Assembly: GCF_023169965.1 (NCBI RefSeq)
Contig: NZ_AP025592.1
Span: forward strand, 1,426,001-1,490,000
Direction of reading: 5' to 3'
Origin: Anaeromyxobacter paludicola
Lineage (GTDB): Bacteria > Myxococcota > Myxococcia > Myxococcales > Anaeromyxobacteraceae
DNA: 64,000 bases
Shown here one piece after another: positions 9,055-18,980 of the stretch; the stretch's first letter is position 1, and each line of letters starts with the position of its first letter. The notes beneath the pieces were generated by a model, which was given only the letters and a program-made list of their open reading frames with translations, was not told where the DNA came from and made no database searches. Made by a program: the position numbers and the translations under genes.

Positions 9055-10439
9055 CGCGCCCCCCGGCCGGAGAGGACGGTCTTGGCGGTGTGGAACAGGC
9101 AGACGAGGTCGAGGAACAGCGAGCAGTTCTTGATGTAGTAGAGGTCGTACTCGAGCTTGCGCCCCATCTCGGCGACGCTCGCGCCGTAGCCGTACCGGAG
9201 CTGCGCCCAGCCGGTGAGCCCGGGCTTCACCAGCTCGCGCATGGCGAACAGCGGGTAGTGCCGCTTCAGCTCGGCGAGGAAGATCGGCCGCTCCGGCCGG
9301 GGGCCGACGAGGCTCATCTCGCCCCGGAGCACGTTCCAGAGCTGGGGCAGCTCGTCGAGCCGGCTGCGGCGCAGGAAGCGCCCGATGGGGAGGACGCGCG
9401 GGTCCCGGTCGGCCGCCCAGGCCGCCCCCATCTTCTCGGCGTCGCGCCGCATGGTGCGGAACTTCCAGATCCGGTAGCCGCGGCCGAGCGCGCCGGTGCG
9501 CTCCTGGGAGTAGAAGATGGGCCGCCCGTCGCAGACCCAGATGGCGAGGGCGGTGGCCGCCATGGCCGGCCCGGCCAGCACGAGCAGCGCCGTCGCCGCG
9601 GCGAGGTCGAGCGCCCGCTTCACCGCCCGCCGGGTGCGGCTGACCCGGAAGCCCTCGTCGAAGATCAGCGCCGACGGGCGCACCAGCTCGAGCGGGAGCC
9701 GCTTCAGGGTGGCCTCGGCGAAGCTCACGTCGTTGGTGACCTGCACGCCCCGGGTGCGGCAGGCGAGGAGCTCGTCCACCGGCAGCCCGGCGCGCCGATC
9801 CTCCACCGCCACGACGACGATCTGGGCCCGCGTCCGCGCCACCACCGGGCCGAGCGGGCCGATGAAGAGGAGCGGCGAGGCGCCCCCCTCGCCTGCGCCG
9901 GTGGCGAGGAAGCCGACCACCTCGAAGAGCTGATCGCCCTCCTCCTCGATGGCGCGCGCCAGCCGGCGGGCGCGGTCCCCCGCGCCGAGGAGGAGGATCC
10001 GGATGGGCGCGCCGAGCACCGCCGGCATGGCGGCGCGGACCGCGATCACCGCGAGCGCCCCGCCGGCCGCCGCGAGCGTGAGCGAGCCGCGCGGCAGCCA
10101 GCCCATCGGGACCAGGTGGGGCAGCACGATGTAGGCGGCCGCGAGCGCCGCCACCGCGGCGCCCAGCGCCCGCAGGAGCCGGCGTCCCTCGGCGCGGTCG
10201 CGCGCGGCCACGTGCAGGTCGTAGAGGTCGCCGAAGTAGAGCGAGCCGGCGAAGGCCATCGCCGCGAGCGTGGCCCGCAGGACCGCCGGCGCCACGTCCG
10301 GGCGCGCGTCCACCGGGTGCGGCGCCGCCACCGGGCCGAGCGCGGCCCCGGCGAGCAGCGCCAGCACGAGGACCGTCTCCTCGGCGACGAAGAAGGCCGC
10401 CTTGCGCGGAGAAAGCCAGTGGTTGAAGACGCGCACCAT
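9051..10439 (-). CDS. Polyprenyl glycosylphosphotransferase (WbaP/WcaJ/EpsZ type)
   Basis: 462 residues. There are four N-terminal transmembrane segments (about residues 10-130), a Rossmann-like CoA-binding domain (ILLLGAGDRARRLARAI), a fifth hydrophobic segment (ALDLAAATALLVLAG) and a C-terminal catalytic domain. The latter has IFYSQERTGALGRGYRIWKF, LRRSRLDELPQLWNVL and MSLVGPRPERP, all hallmark motifs of the bacterial sugar transferase family. It initiates repeat-unit synthesis by moving a sugar-1-phosphate onto undecaprenyl phosphate. The ATG at 10439 was chosen because the frame upstream has no family similarity. A 167-bp gap separates it from the kinase gene, and it ends in a GTGA overlap with the next gene. 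Confidence 0.93.
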   Translation of the reverse strand: MVRVFNHWLSPRKAAFFVAEETVLVLALLAGAALGPVAAPHPVDARPDVAPAVLRATLAAMAFAGSLYFGDLYDLHVAARDRAEGRRLLRALGAAVAALAAAYIVLPHLVPMGWLPRGSLTLAAAGGALAVIAVRAAMPAVLGAPIRILLLGAGDRARRLARAIEEEGDQLFEVVGFLATGAGEGGASPLLFIGPLGPVVARTRAQIVVVAVEDRRAGLPVDELLACRTRGVQVTNDVSFAEATLKRLPLELVRPSALIFDEGFRVSRTRRAVKRALDLAAATALLVLAGPAMAATALAIWVCDGRPIFYSQERTGALGRGYRIWKFRTMRRDAEKMGAAWAADRDPRVLPIGRFLRRSRLDELPQLWNVLRGEMSLVGPRPERPIFLAELKRHYPLFAMRELVKPGLTGWAQLRYGYGASVAEMGRKLEYDLYYIKNCSLFLDLVCLFHTAKTVLSGRGAR

Positions 10440-10606
10440 GATGAGCCGCTGCTGACCTCGCTCGATCCCAAGGGGGCTGCGCCCCCTCCCCTCCCCGCCT
10501 GCGGCGGGACCCCTCCCGTTGGCCGCTCCGCTCGTCTTCCTCGCACTGGCGCGGCGCCCTCCGCCGCCTCTTGGATCCTCCTGCGCCGAGTCCGGTACCG
10601 CCGGCC

Positions 10607-11317
10607 TCACGCCGCCGTCGGGTCGGCGTAGAGGTACTTGCCGTGCGGGAGCGCCCCCGCGTTGACGCGGTTGAGCACGATGCCGACCGCCCGGTCGCCG
10701 AGCGTGTCGAGGGCGAGCCGGACCACCTCGCGCGGCGTCTCCTGCGCGCGCACCACCAGCACCGCGCCGTCGGCGGCCGAGGCGAGCCGCTCGGCGTCGG
10801 CGAAGGCGAGCGCGGGGGGCGCGTCGAGGATCACGAGCCCGCAGCTCTGCCGGAGCGCGTCGATCACCGCCCGCAGCCGCGGGCTGCGCAGCACGGCCCC
10901 CGGGTCCTTCACCTCCCCGGCGCAGAGCACCGAAAGGCCGCCGACGCGGCAGAGCGCCTGCGAGAGCTCGGCCGTGCCGAGCGCCACCTCGGCGAGCCCG
11001 GCGCGCGGGGCGAGGTCGAGCCGCTGCGCCAGGCACGGCTTGCGCAGGTCGCACTCGACGAGCGCCACCTCGCGCCCGTCCTCGGCCGCGGTGAGGGCCA
11101 GGTTGAGCGCGGTGGTGGTGCGCCCCTCCCCGCGAGCGGAGGAGGTGATCGCCACCACCCGCATCGGGCGGCGGGCCGCGAGCCGCTCCAGGCGGTGCTG
11201 CAGCGCCCGGTACTGCTCGGCGGCCGCGGAGTCGGACGGCGCCAGGGTGGTCACGCCGCCCACGGCGTCGGGGCGGACGGCGGGGCGGATGCCCAGGGTC
11301 TCGGCGGGAATGGACAT
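10607..11317 (-). CDS. BY-kinase-like P-loop ATPase of polysaccharide export, atypical Walker A
   Basis: 236 residues resembling the cytoplasmic CpsD/Wzc kinase domain. Residues 51-71 form the Walker A region, but the expected GEGKT/S reads GEGRTT with Arg at residue 66 (codon CGC). Walker A' is VALVECDLRKP (Asp 90) and Walker B is LVILDAPPAL. The C-terminus is short with few tyrosines (KYLYADP), unlike the Tyr-rich tail of autophosphorylating kinases. It lies directly downstream of the chain-length determinant, which would be its membrane activator. By family it would control polymer length or export. The Arg in place of the Walker A Lys makes kinase activity uncertain; it may be a scaffold or use a variant P-loop. 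Confidence 0.85.
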   Translation of the reverse strand: MSIPAETLGIRPAVRPDAVGGVTTLAPSDSAAAEQYRALQHRLERLAARRPMRVVAITSSARGEGRTTTALNLALTAAEDGREVALVECDLRKPCLAQRLDLAPRAGLAEVALGTAELSQALCRVGGLSVLCAGEVKDPGAVLRSPRLRAVIDALRQSCGLVILDAPPALAFADAERLASAADGAVLVVRAQETPREVVRLALDTLGDRAVGIVLNRVNAGALPHGKYLYADPTAA

Positions 11318-11353
11318 GGTCGATTCCTTTCTGGCTGCGTGCTCCGGGTGAGG

Positions 11354-12724
11354 TCAGGCGGTCTTGCGCGGGCCGATGCGCGGGATGGCGGCGAGGACGG
11401 GGACGCCGAAGTCGGCCGCGTCCTCGGGGCCGCGCAGCGAGCTGTCGAGGAGCTCCGCCGCGCCGGCGGTCACGAGCCCGAGCGCGGCCGAGCCCAGGAG
11501 CGCCACGAGGAGGAGCGAGAGGCGCGCCGGGCCGGCGGGGCGCTCCGGCGCGACGGCCGGCTGGACGAACCGGAACAGGCTCGCGAGCCCGTCGGCCTGG
11601 AGCAGGTCCTGCGCGGCGGCCGCGTCGGCCGCCTTGGCGACGGTGGTGGCGTACTTGGCCCGCAGGACCTCGTAGTCGCGCGAGAGGTTCGCGAGCTCGG
11701 CGCCCCAGCGCGGGGCGACGTCGAGCCGCTGCTGGAACCGGGCCTGGTCGGCGCGCAGCCGCTCCAGGGCGGCGCGGTGCTCGGCCACCTCGCCGTCGAT
11801 GCGGCCGAGCTGCGCCTGGATCCGCTCCTTCTGGTAGCGCGTCACCTCGTCCTGACCGCGCTGCCTCGCCTCCTGGTACTGGCGGGCGAGCCGCTTCACC
11901 TCGGGGTTCTCGTCGCCGTAGCTGGCGCGGGCGGTCTGGAGCCGGCGCAGCACGTCCTCGGCGCCGATCTGGGCGCGGCCGGTGTCGCTCTCCGCCTCCG
12001 GGATCGACGCCAGCACGGCGAGCCTCCGCCGCTGGGCGTCGGCGAGGTTGGCGAGCCGCTGCTCGATCTCCGACTCGGTCCGGGCGGCGGCGCGCATGTT
12101 CGCCTCGGCCGACTCGGGCAGCTCGGCGGCGTGGGCGGCCTTGAAGGCGAGGAGCTTCGCCTCCTCGGCCGTGAGCTGCCGGCCCATGTCGGCGGCCTGC
12201 TGGGAGAGCGTCCGGTGCAGCGCCTTCGACTGATCGGCGAGCACCTGGAACGTCATCTCGGCGTAGTAGCGCGGCAGGAGCCCGGCGGCCTTGGCCACCT
12301 TCTCCCGGTCGCGGCCCCGCACCTCGACCACGAAGAGCAGGGCCGGCGGGCCGGCGGCGACCTCGCCCTCGAGCCGGACCTCGACGTGCTTGCGGAGCTG
12401 GGCGACCGCCTCGTCCATGTCGCCCGCGAGCTTCGGGTAGAGGTCGGTTCCGCGGAGGACCCGCTCCAGCACCGGCCGGGCCAGGATGCCGTGCTTGAGG
12501 GTGCGCATCCGGTCGTCGAAGCCGGTCGCGGGGTTCGCCGGGAAGTACTCCGGCGCGAGCCGGTGCGGCTCGACCTGGACCACCGACTCGGCCCGGTACT
12601 CGCTCGGCAGGAGCAGGATGATCGCGGCCGCGGCCGCGAAGGCCCCGGCGAAGACGGCCAGCGCCAGCCAGCGCCGCCGCTTCAGCGCGGCGAGGAGCTC
12701 TTGCAGCGTGTAGGTGCGTTCCAT
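11354..12724 (-). CDS. Chain-length determinant / polysaccharide co-polymerase (Wzz/GNVR)
   Basis: 456 residues. There is an N-terminal transmembrane helix (about residues 20-38), a long periplasmic coiled-coil-rich region (about residues 150-340, dense in E/A/R/L), a second transmembrane helix (LSLLLVALLGSAALGLVTAG) and a short cytoplasmic tail. This is the PCP-2 layout with the kinase encoded separately. The ATG at 12724 follows GGGAGAGGA; an ATG at 12742 would overlap the beta-barrel stop as ATGA and add six residues. Expected to set polymer length and bridge the polymerase to the outer-membrane exporter. Confidence 0.9.
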   Translation of the reverse strand: MERTYTLQELLAALKRRRWLALAVFAGAFAAAAAIILLLPSEYRAESVVQVEPHRLAPEYFPANPATGFDDRMRTLKHGILARPVLERVLRGTDLYPKLAGDMDEAVAQLRKHVEVRLEGEVAAGPPALLFVVEVRGRDREKVAKAAGLLPRYYAEMTFQVLADQSKALHRTLSQQAADMGRQLTAEEAKLLAFKAAHAAELPESAEANMRAAARTESEIEQRLANLADAQRRRLAVLASIPEAESDTGRAQIGAEDVLRRLQTARASYGDENPEVKRLARQYQEARQRGQDEVTRYQKERIQAQLGRIDGEVAEHRAALERLRADQARFQQRLDVAPRWGAELANLSRDYEVLRAKYATTVAKAADAAAAQDLLQADGLASLFRFVQPAVAPERPAGPARLSLLLVALLGSAALGLVTAGAAELLDSSLRGPEDAADFGVPVLAAIPRIGPRKTA

Positions 12725-12738
12725 GCGTTCCTCTCCCG

Positions 12739-13893
12739 TCATCTCGGCTTCAGTTCCCACCCGACGCGAAGTCCCACGAGGTTGCGGGCGTGGGCCGGCG
12801 AGGGATCGTCGAAGCGCGCGAACCGGCTCGCCGCGACGCCCATCGAGAGGCCGTTGCCGAACAGGTAGGTGAGCTCGCCGCCCAGCAGGTACCCGGTCAC
12901 GGCGTTGTCGCCGGTGGGCACGTCCCCGCCGCGCCAGACGCCCGAGTCGGCCGCCAGCCGCCAGGTGCGGCCGGCGCGCCAGGCCACCCCCGCCTCCACC
13001 GCGTCGTAGAGGCCGGGGTGGGCGAGCGCCCCGAGGGCGAGCCCGTGCTGGGCGGTGAAGCGCAGGTCCACCCAGCGGTGGTTGTAGAGCAGCGTCGCCG
13101 CGCCCTCGGGCACGACCGAGACCTGGCCGCCGCGCGTCCAGAGCGCCGGCCCGCCCTCGAGCTCGAGCGCGTAGCGGCGGTCGAGCTTGCGCCGGTAGAT
13201 GGCCTTGGCCTCGTGCGCCTCGGCCCCCTGGAACGCGGTCGCGCCGATGGGGCGGAACAGGTCGAGCCGGTAGGCCGCCGCGAGCTCGTCCCGCTCGGAG
13301 AGGATCCAGGCCGCCTCGACGCCGGGCACGTGGGCGGCCGCGCCGGTCCCGTCGTCGAAGCGGACGGCGCGCTCCTGGAACGTGAGCGCGAGCCGGAGCG
13401 GCTTCTCGGCCCGCCAGGCGACCCGCGCGCCGCCGCGGAGCAGCAGCGCCTGGCCGCCCTTGGCGAGCACGCCGACCTGCGCGAGCCCCACCGGATCGAG
13501 GGTGTAGGTCCCCTTGGCGTCGAGCTCCGCCGTCCATCGGCGGGCCGGGCGCCAGTCGAGGCGCAGCTCCCCGCGGTGGTTGGTGACGGCGTGGCTCACG
13601 AGCGTCGGGTAGAGCAGCAGGTCGGCCCCGTAGCCGAGGCCGAGCCGGTAGAGGTGGTCCTTCACCAGCACGCCGACGTCGGGCGAGACCCGGCCCATCC
13701 GGTCCCCGCCGCGCCCGTCGAGGTAGACGTTCGAGTCGTAGCCGCCCTCGAGCACGAGGCGAGCGGCGGGCTCCACCACGGTGGCCGCCCGCGCCGGACC
13801 GGCCGGCACGCCGAGCCACGCGGCGAGGACCATCGCCGCCCCGGCCCGACCCAGGCCCGCCGCCCGCCTCACGCTCTCGGGGATCCCCTGCAT
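12739..13893 (-). CDS. Outer-membrane beta-barrel of the exopolysaccharide locus
   Basis: 384 residues with a long signal peptide ending near GPARAATVV and no cytoplasmic motifs. The mature part is a run of alternating polar/aromatic strands ending in VGLRVGWELKPR, typical of an outer-membrane barrel of roughly 16-18 strands. It lies 24 nt after the short OPX lipoprotein gene and just before the chain-length gene. In Myxococcus xanthus, short OPX proteins that lack the membrane-spanning helix work with a separate beta-barrel as a composite translocon. This gene pair has the same arrangement. The function is inferred from that precedent and the position. Confidence 0.8.
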   Translation of the reverse strand: MQGIPESVRRAAGLGRAGAAMVLAAWLGVPAGPARAATVVEPAARLVLEGGYDSNVYLDGRGGDRMGRVSPDVGVLVKDHLYRLGLGYGADLLLYPTLVSHAVTNHRGELRLDWRPARRWTAELDAKGTYTLDPVGLAQVGVLAKGGQALLLRGGARVAWRAEKPLRLALTFQERAVRFDDGTGAAAHVPGVEAAWILSERDELAAAYRLDLFRPIGATAFQGAEAHEAKAIYRRKLDRRYALELEGGPALWTRGGQVSVVPEGAATLLYNHRWVDLRFTAQHGLALGALAHPGLYDAVEAGVAWRAGRTWRLAADSGVWRGGDVPTGDNAVTGYLLGGELTYLFGNGLSMGVAASRFARFDDPSPAHARNLVGLRVGWELKPR

Positions 13894-13917
13894 CCGGCCG
13901 CGCCTCGCTCGCCCGGA

Positions 13918-14487
13918 CTACGGGACGTAGACCACGTCCCCCGGCGAGAGCCACAGCGGCTTCCCCTCCCCCCGCACCAGCTCCCGGTACGACAGCTTCA
14001 CCCGCTCCACGCCCTCGGCGCCGGACTGCCGGAGCAGCACCACCTCGTTGCCGGCGAACTCGCCCGTGCCCCCGGCGAGCGCGATGGCCTGCACCACCGA
14101 CATCGAGCCGCGCAGCGGGAACCCGCCCGGCTTGTTGACCTCGCCCATCACGAAGACCTTGGGCCCGTTCACCTCGCGGACGAGGACCGAGACCGCCGCG
14201 TCCCGCACGTAGGGCGCGAGGGCGCGGGTGAGCTCCGCCTTCAGCTCCGGCGCGGTCTTGCCGGCCGCCTCCAGCTCGCCCGCGAGCGGCATGGCGATCT
14301 TGCCGTCCGGCCGGACCGGCATGACCCGGGTGAGCTCCGGCTCGTGGTAGACGACGATCTCGAGCACGTCCTCACGCCCGATCCGGTACTCCGCCTCCTG
14401 GCGAGGCGCGGGCACTTCGGAGCTCCGGCTGGTCGCGCACCCCGCGCCCCCGAGGAGAGCCAAGAGGAACAGCCCCTTTCCGCGCAT
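13918..14487 (-). CDS. Short OPX (Wza-like) polysaccharide export lipoprotein
   Basis: 189 residues from the ATG at 14487. A lipobox follows the signal helix (LLGGAGCATS), then a Poly_export domain starts at YRIGREDVLEIVVYHEPEL. One SLBB-like domain follows (VFVMGEVNKPGGFPL) and it ends at LSPGDVVYVP. The protein lacks the long C-terminal amphipathic helix by which E. coli Wza crosses the outer membrane. That fits the adjacent beta-barrel serving as the pore. It is the first gene of the operon. A longer frame to 14559 exists, but it would overlap the candidate promoter and precede the lipobox signal peptide. The 318 bp upstream to 14805 holds the promoter and no other gene. Confidence 0.9.
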   Translation of the reverse strand: MRGKGLFLLALLGGAGCATSRSSEVPAPRQEAEYRIGREDVLEIVVYHEPELTRVMPVRPDGKIAMPLAGELEAAGKTAPELKAELTRALAPYVRDAAVSVLVREVNGPKVFVMGEVNKPGGFPLRGSMSVVQAIALAGGTGEFAGNEVVLLRQSGAEGVERVKLSYRELVRGEGKPLWLSPGDVVYVP

Positions 14488-14547
14488 CCGTGAACCTCCG
14501 TCGAGCCGCGACCGGGGCGTGAGTCGCCCCGGGCTGCGCCGGACAGG

Positions 14548-14563
14548 AGCACGCGGCATGCCA
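14548..14563 (-). promoter_or_regulatory. Candidate sigma-54 promoter of the exopolysaccharide operon
   Basis: On the minus strand the sequence TGGCATGCCGCGTGCT matches the -24/-12 consensus TGGCACG-N4-TTGCW at all positions except two, with the GG and GC dinucleotides at the required spacing. It lies 61 bp upstream of the OPX start, leaving an untranslated leader of about 50 nt. An NtrC-type activator with an intact GAFTGA motif is encoded 0.6 kb away. The match is by eye; chance hits occur in G+C-rich DNA. Confidence 0.5.
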
Positions 14564-14805
14564 CGCCGCCGGCGCGCGGTCGGGGAGTGCGCGCTTCAAG
14601 GATCCCGGCCTCTGTGAGCGCCCGCCCGAGTCCCCGCAGCCGGGGCGTCCGCGCGTTTCCTGCGGAAGCGCGCTTCCATCGCAGGTCACTCTTTTTCCCC
14701 ACTCGGCCCAGCGGCGCGGCCGTTGCGCGCGGATCGACCGGAGCTCAGCTTTTGAGGCGGCGAAGCGGACGGTTCACCCAGGGACGGCGGGCGGGGATCA
14801 CCTCG

Positions 14806-15027
14806 ATGATGAGAGCGACGGCGTGGACGGGCGGCCTCTTCGCGCTGGGGAGCGCGATCTGTCACCTCTTCCCGGCTCCGTGGGTGGAGCCGATGGTGCT
14901 GCTGGGACTGGGCGTCACCTTGCTCGTCGTGAGCGGGCGCGGTGCCGCCGGCCGGCGGCGCGCCCCGGCGCCGGGCGCGGTCGCGGCGAGCGAGCTGGAG
15001 ACGGCGGGGAGCCGCGCGGCGCAGTGA
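14806..15027 (+). CDS. Small two-helix membrane protein, unknown function
   Basis: 73 residues from ATG 14806. Two hydrophobic segments (about residues 5-24 and 27-45, the second LLGLGVTLLVVSG) are followed by a basic and then Ala-rich tail. No family is recognised. It lies between the exopolysaccharide promoter region and the convergent response-regulator gene. A longer frame begins at 14587, but its extra N-terminus is Arg/Pro-rich and looks non-coding. The gene may be transcribed divergently from the exopolysaccharide operon. Moderate confidence that it is real, based on the membrane pattern and codon bias. Confidence 0.5.
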   Translation: MMRATAWTGGLFALGSAICHLFPAPWVEPMVLLGLGVTLLVVSGRGAAGRRRAPAPGAVAASELETAGSRAAQ

Positions 15028-15115
15028 GGGGGCGCGGCGCCGCGCTCGCGAGGTGACGGGGCCGGGGCGGGCGTGACGGCGGAGGCCGCGCGCGCGGTCC
15101 GGCGCGCGCCACCTC

Positions 15116-16579
<1,464 letters not shown>

Positions 16580-16833
16580 CTCCGTTCCCACGCGCGCCCA
16601 GCGGCTTTCCGACAGGGCGAAAGTGGGTTCTCTCGAACTCCCTGGCACCGGCCCGTTCAAGTGCTCCCGCAGCGGGTGTCCGAGCGGGCAGGCGCTCCGG
16701 ACACGCCCGAGGGCGGGCGCGGCGGGTCCGGGGCGCGGCCCTCCGGCGGCCATCGCCATCGCCATCGCGGCCGCGCCGCCGTCCACGGCCGCGGCGCTGG
16801 CGAGCCCGGGGCCGGCGTGCGATAAGGCGCCGC

Positions 16834-17115
16834 ATGCGGATGACGCTCCAGCGCGTGCTGCTCCGGGTGGCCCTGCTCTGCGCGGGGGGCGCGTTCATGC
16901 TCTGGCGCGCCGCCGAGGCGCGGCGGGCGGCGCGGCTGCTGGGCGGCGCCGAGGCGACGCTGCTCCAGCGCATCGCGCTCGTCGAGGCGCTGGTCGGCGC
17001 GCTCGCGCTGCTCACCGGCGCGGCGGTGGCGCTGTCCCTGCGGCGGCGGCGCCCGAGGAAGCTCCTGCGGCTCGGCGGCGAGGGGCCGGCCCCCGACCGC
17101 CACGCCCGTCAGTAG
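16834..17115 (+). CDS. Small membrane protein, unknown
   Basis: 93 residues with two hydrophobic helices (about residues 8-23 and 47-66) separated by an amphipathic, Arg-rich helix, then a basic tail (LRRRRPRKLL). No family recognised. The start ATG at 16834 (MRMTLQRV) is the first in frame; ATG 16840 is also possible. The 3' end overlaps the convergent SpoIID gene by 7 bp. It is divergent from the response-regulator gene with about 250 bp between them. Nothing in the sequence indicates function beyond an inner-membrane location. Confidence 0.55.
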   Translation: MRMTLQRVLLRVALLCAGGAFMLWRAAEARRAARLLGGAEATLLQRIALVEALVGALALLTGAAVALSLRRRRPRKLLRLGGEGPAPDRHARQ

Positions 17116-18869
17116 ATCCGCGCGACCTCGGCGCCGGAGTAGTACGCCCGCAGGATCTCGCGGTATCCCTGGCCGGCCTCGGCCCGCCCCACCGCGCCCC
17201 ACTGGCACATCCCGGCGCCGTGCCCCCAGCCGCCGCCGCGGAAGACCCACTCCCCGCCGCTCCAGCCGACGGTGAACATGGCGCTCATGAGGTTGCCCAG
17301 GAGGCGCCGGATCTTGAGCTCCCCCTGGACCGTCGCGGCCCCGCGCTCCCCCTCGATCCGGAGCGAGAGGGCCCGGCCGGAGACGCCGCGCGCGCCCACC
17401 TCGAGGGCGCGGACCGGCCCCACCCCGAGCGGCGCCGCGAGCCGGTCGAGCTCGGCGCGGGTGAAGCGGCGCTCCCAGCGGTAGCGCTTCTGCGAGATCC
17501 CGCGCGCCCGGGCGCACCAGCCCCGCGGGGCGCCGTCGAGGAAGGCGCGCAGCCGCGCCTCGTCGCGGAGCCCGCCGCGCCAGCGATCGGCCTCGGCCGC
17601 CGGGAGGTCGGGCCGGCCGCGCAGGCTGGCGCTCGGCAGGTTGCCCCAGACGGCGTCGTTGTCCTCGCCGTGCCCGCCGCAGACGGCGGAGTAGACCGCG
17701 TCCACGAGCGCCCTGTCGGCGCGCCCGAAGAGCGCCTCCCCGTGGGTGGCCCGCACCGCCTCGTCGGTGCGGGCGGTCTGGGCGGCCTCGCCGCGGTAGG
17801 CCTGGCAGTGCACCTCGCTGCAGAGCACCCAGGGATCGGTGAGGTGCCGGGTGCCGATCTGCGCGAGCACGTTCGAGCGCGCCGTCACCGCCTGGGCCTT
17901 GAGCGCCTCGAGCGGCGACCCGGCCGGCATCTCCGACGGCACGAGGCCGCGCAGCAGCTCCTCGAGCGCCACCCCGTGGACCGCCGCGAGCCGCCCCGAC
18001 GCGTCCACGGTGACGAAGAGCCGGCCCCGGTAGGCCCGGTCCTCGCGGCCCGGCCCCTTGCCCCGCTCCTGCTCCACCCGCGAGAGCACGAACCCGCGGT
18101 CGCCCTCCACCTCGAGCTCGACGAGCTGGTCGGCGAGCGCGAGCCGCTGCCCGGCCTCGTCGAGGACCTCGAGCGTGCCGCTCGGGCGGGTGACGACGTC
18201 GTCCAGGATGGCCGGCCTCACGCCCTGCTCGGCGAAGGCCCGCTCGGCGAACTCGCGGGCCCAGCGCTCGCTCCCGTCCCCCTCGGCCAGCAGGAGCGTG
18301 CGCCGGTTGTCGATGACGCGCCCGGCGATGCCGAAGACGCTGCCCACCAGCCGCTCGCGGAGCTTCACGCCGCGCGACGCCCAGAGCGCCCGGGCGCGCT
18401 CGAGCCCGGCGCGGTCCCCGAGCGCCACCTCGCCGAGCAGCGGGTGGTGCACCACCGCGGCCGGCAGCGCCTCCACCACGCGGACCTCGAAGCGGTGGCC
18501 GGCGGCGAGGTGGAGCGGGGAGCCGCCCCGCACCGCCAGGCTGGCGTGGTCGCGCGGGCGGAACTCCACCCGGTCCTGCCCCTCGAGGAGCCGGATGGTG
18601 ACGAGCGGCGCCCCCCCGGCGGCGAAGTTGAGCCGGTGCGCCCAGAGGAGATCGAGCGGGTCGTCTCCCGGGCCGAGCGGCGGGAGGATCGAGCCGGGCG
18701 GCGGCAAGGGCGGAGGGATCGGCGCGGGCGGCGCGTCCTGCCCCCCGACCGGCGGCGCGGGCGCGGCGGCGGGCTCCGCCTCGGCGGCCCGGGCCTCGCG
18801 CGGCGCCGGCGCGGACAGCAGGGCCGCGGTCAGGGCGGCGACGAGGAGCGGACGCGGGCGGGCGTTCAT
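17109..18869 (-). CDS. SpoIID/LytB domain protein, secreted
   Basis: 586 residues with a signal peptide (residues 1-28) and a Pro-rich linker. A central region follows, then a C-terminal SpoIID/LytB domain with the characteristic LEALKAQAVTARSNVLAQIG, VCSxVHCQAYRG-like and AVCGGHGEDNDAVWG segments, ending in GWGHGAGMCQWGA. In Bacillus, SpoIID is a lytic transglycosylase acting on denuded glycan strands. Outside spore formers the domain is found in cell-wall proteins and amidase enhancers. The probable location is the periplasm or cell surface. It stands alone, convergent with a small membrane protein. Family assignment is strong; activity on peptidoglycan is inferred. Confidence 0.9.
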   Translation of the reverse strand: MNARPRPLLVAALTAALLSAPAPREARAAEAEPAAAPAPPVGGQDAPPAPIPPPLPPPGSILPPLGPGDDPLDLLWAHRLNFAAGGAPLVTIRLLEGQDRVEFRPRDHASLAVRGGSPLHLAAGHRFEVRVVEALPAAVVHHPLLGEVALGDRAGLERARALWASRGVKLRERLVGSVFGIAGRVIDNRRTLLLAEGDGSERWAREFAERAFAEQGVRPAILDDVVTRPSGTLEVLDEAGQRLALADQLVELEVEGDRGFVLSRVEQERGKGPGREDRAYRGRLFVTVDASGRLAAVHGVALEELLRGLVPSEMPAGSPLEALKAQAVTARSNVLAQIGTRHLTDPWVLCSEVHCQAYRGEAAQTARTDEAVRATHGEALFGRADRALVDAVYSAVCGGHGEDNDAVWGNLPSASLRGRPDLPAAEADRWRGGLRDEARLRAFLDGAPRGWCARARGISQKRYRWERRFTRAELDRLAAPLGVGPVRALEVGARGVSGRALSLRIEGERGAATVQGELKIRRLLGNLMSAMFTVGWSGGEWVFRGGGWGHGAGMCQWGAVGRAEAGQGYREILRAYYSGAEVARIY

Positions 18870-18980
18870 CGGCCGGCGCAGCTTAGCGCGCGTGGGGATC
18901 CGGGGCGAGCCCGCGGCTCCGAGCCCGTCGGGAATTTCCGGGCCGCGACCGGTGACGGGCGGCGAGCTCTTCGACGGCGC

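Noticed and set aside
9090-10631. Long + strand open frames opposite the exopolysaccharide genes
   Set aside because: They are Arg/Gly/His-rich antisense translations created by high third-position G+C. The minus-strand frames have clear domains throughout.
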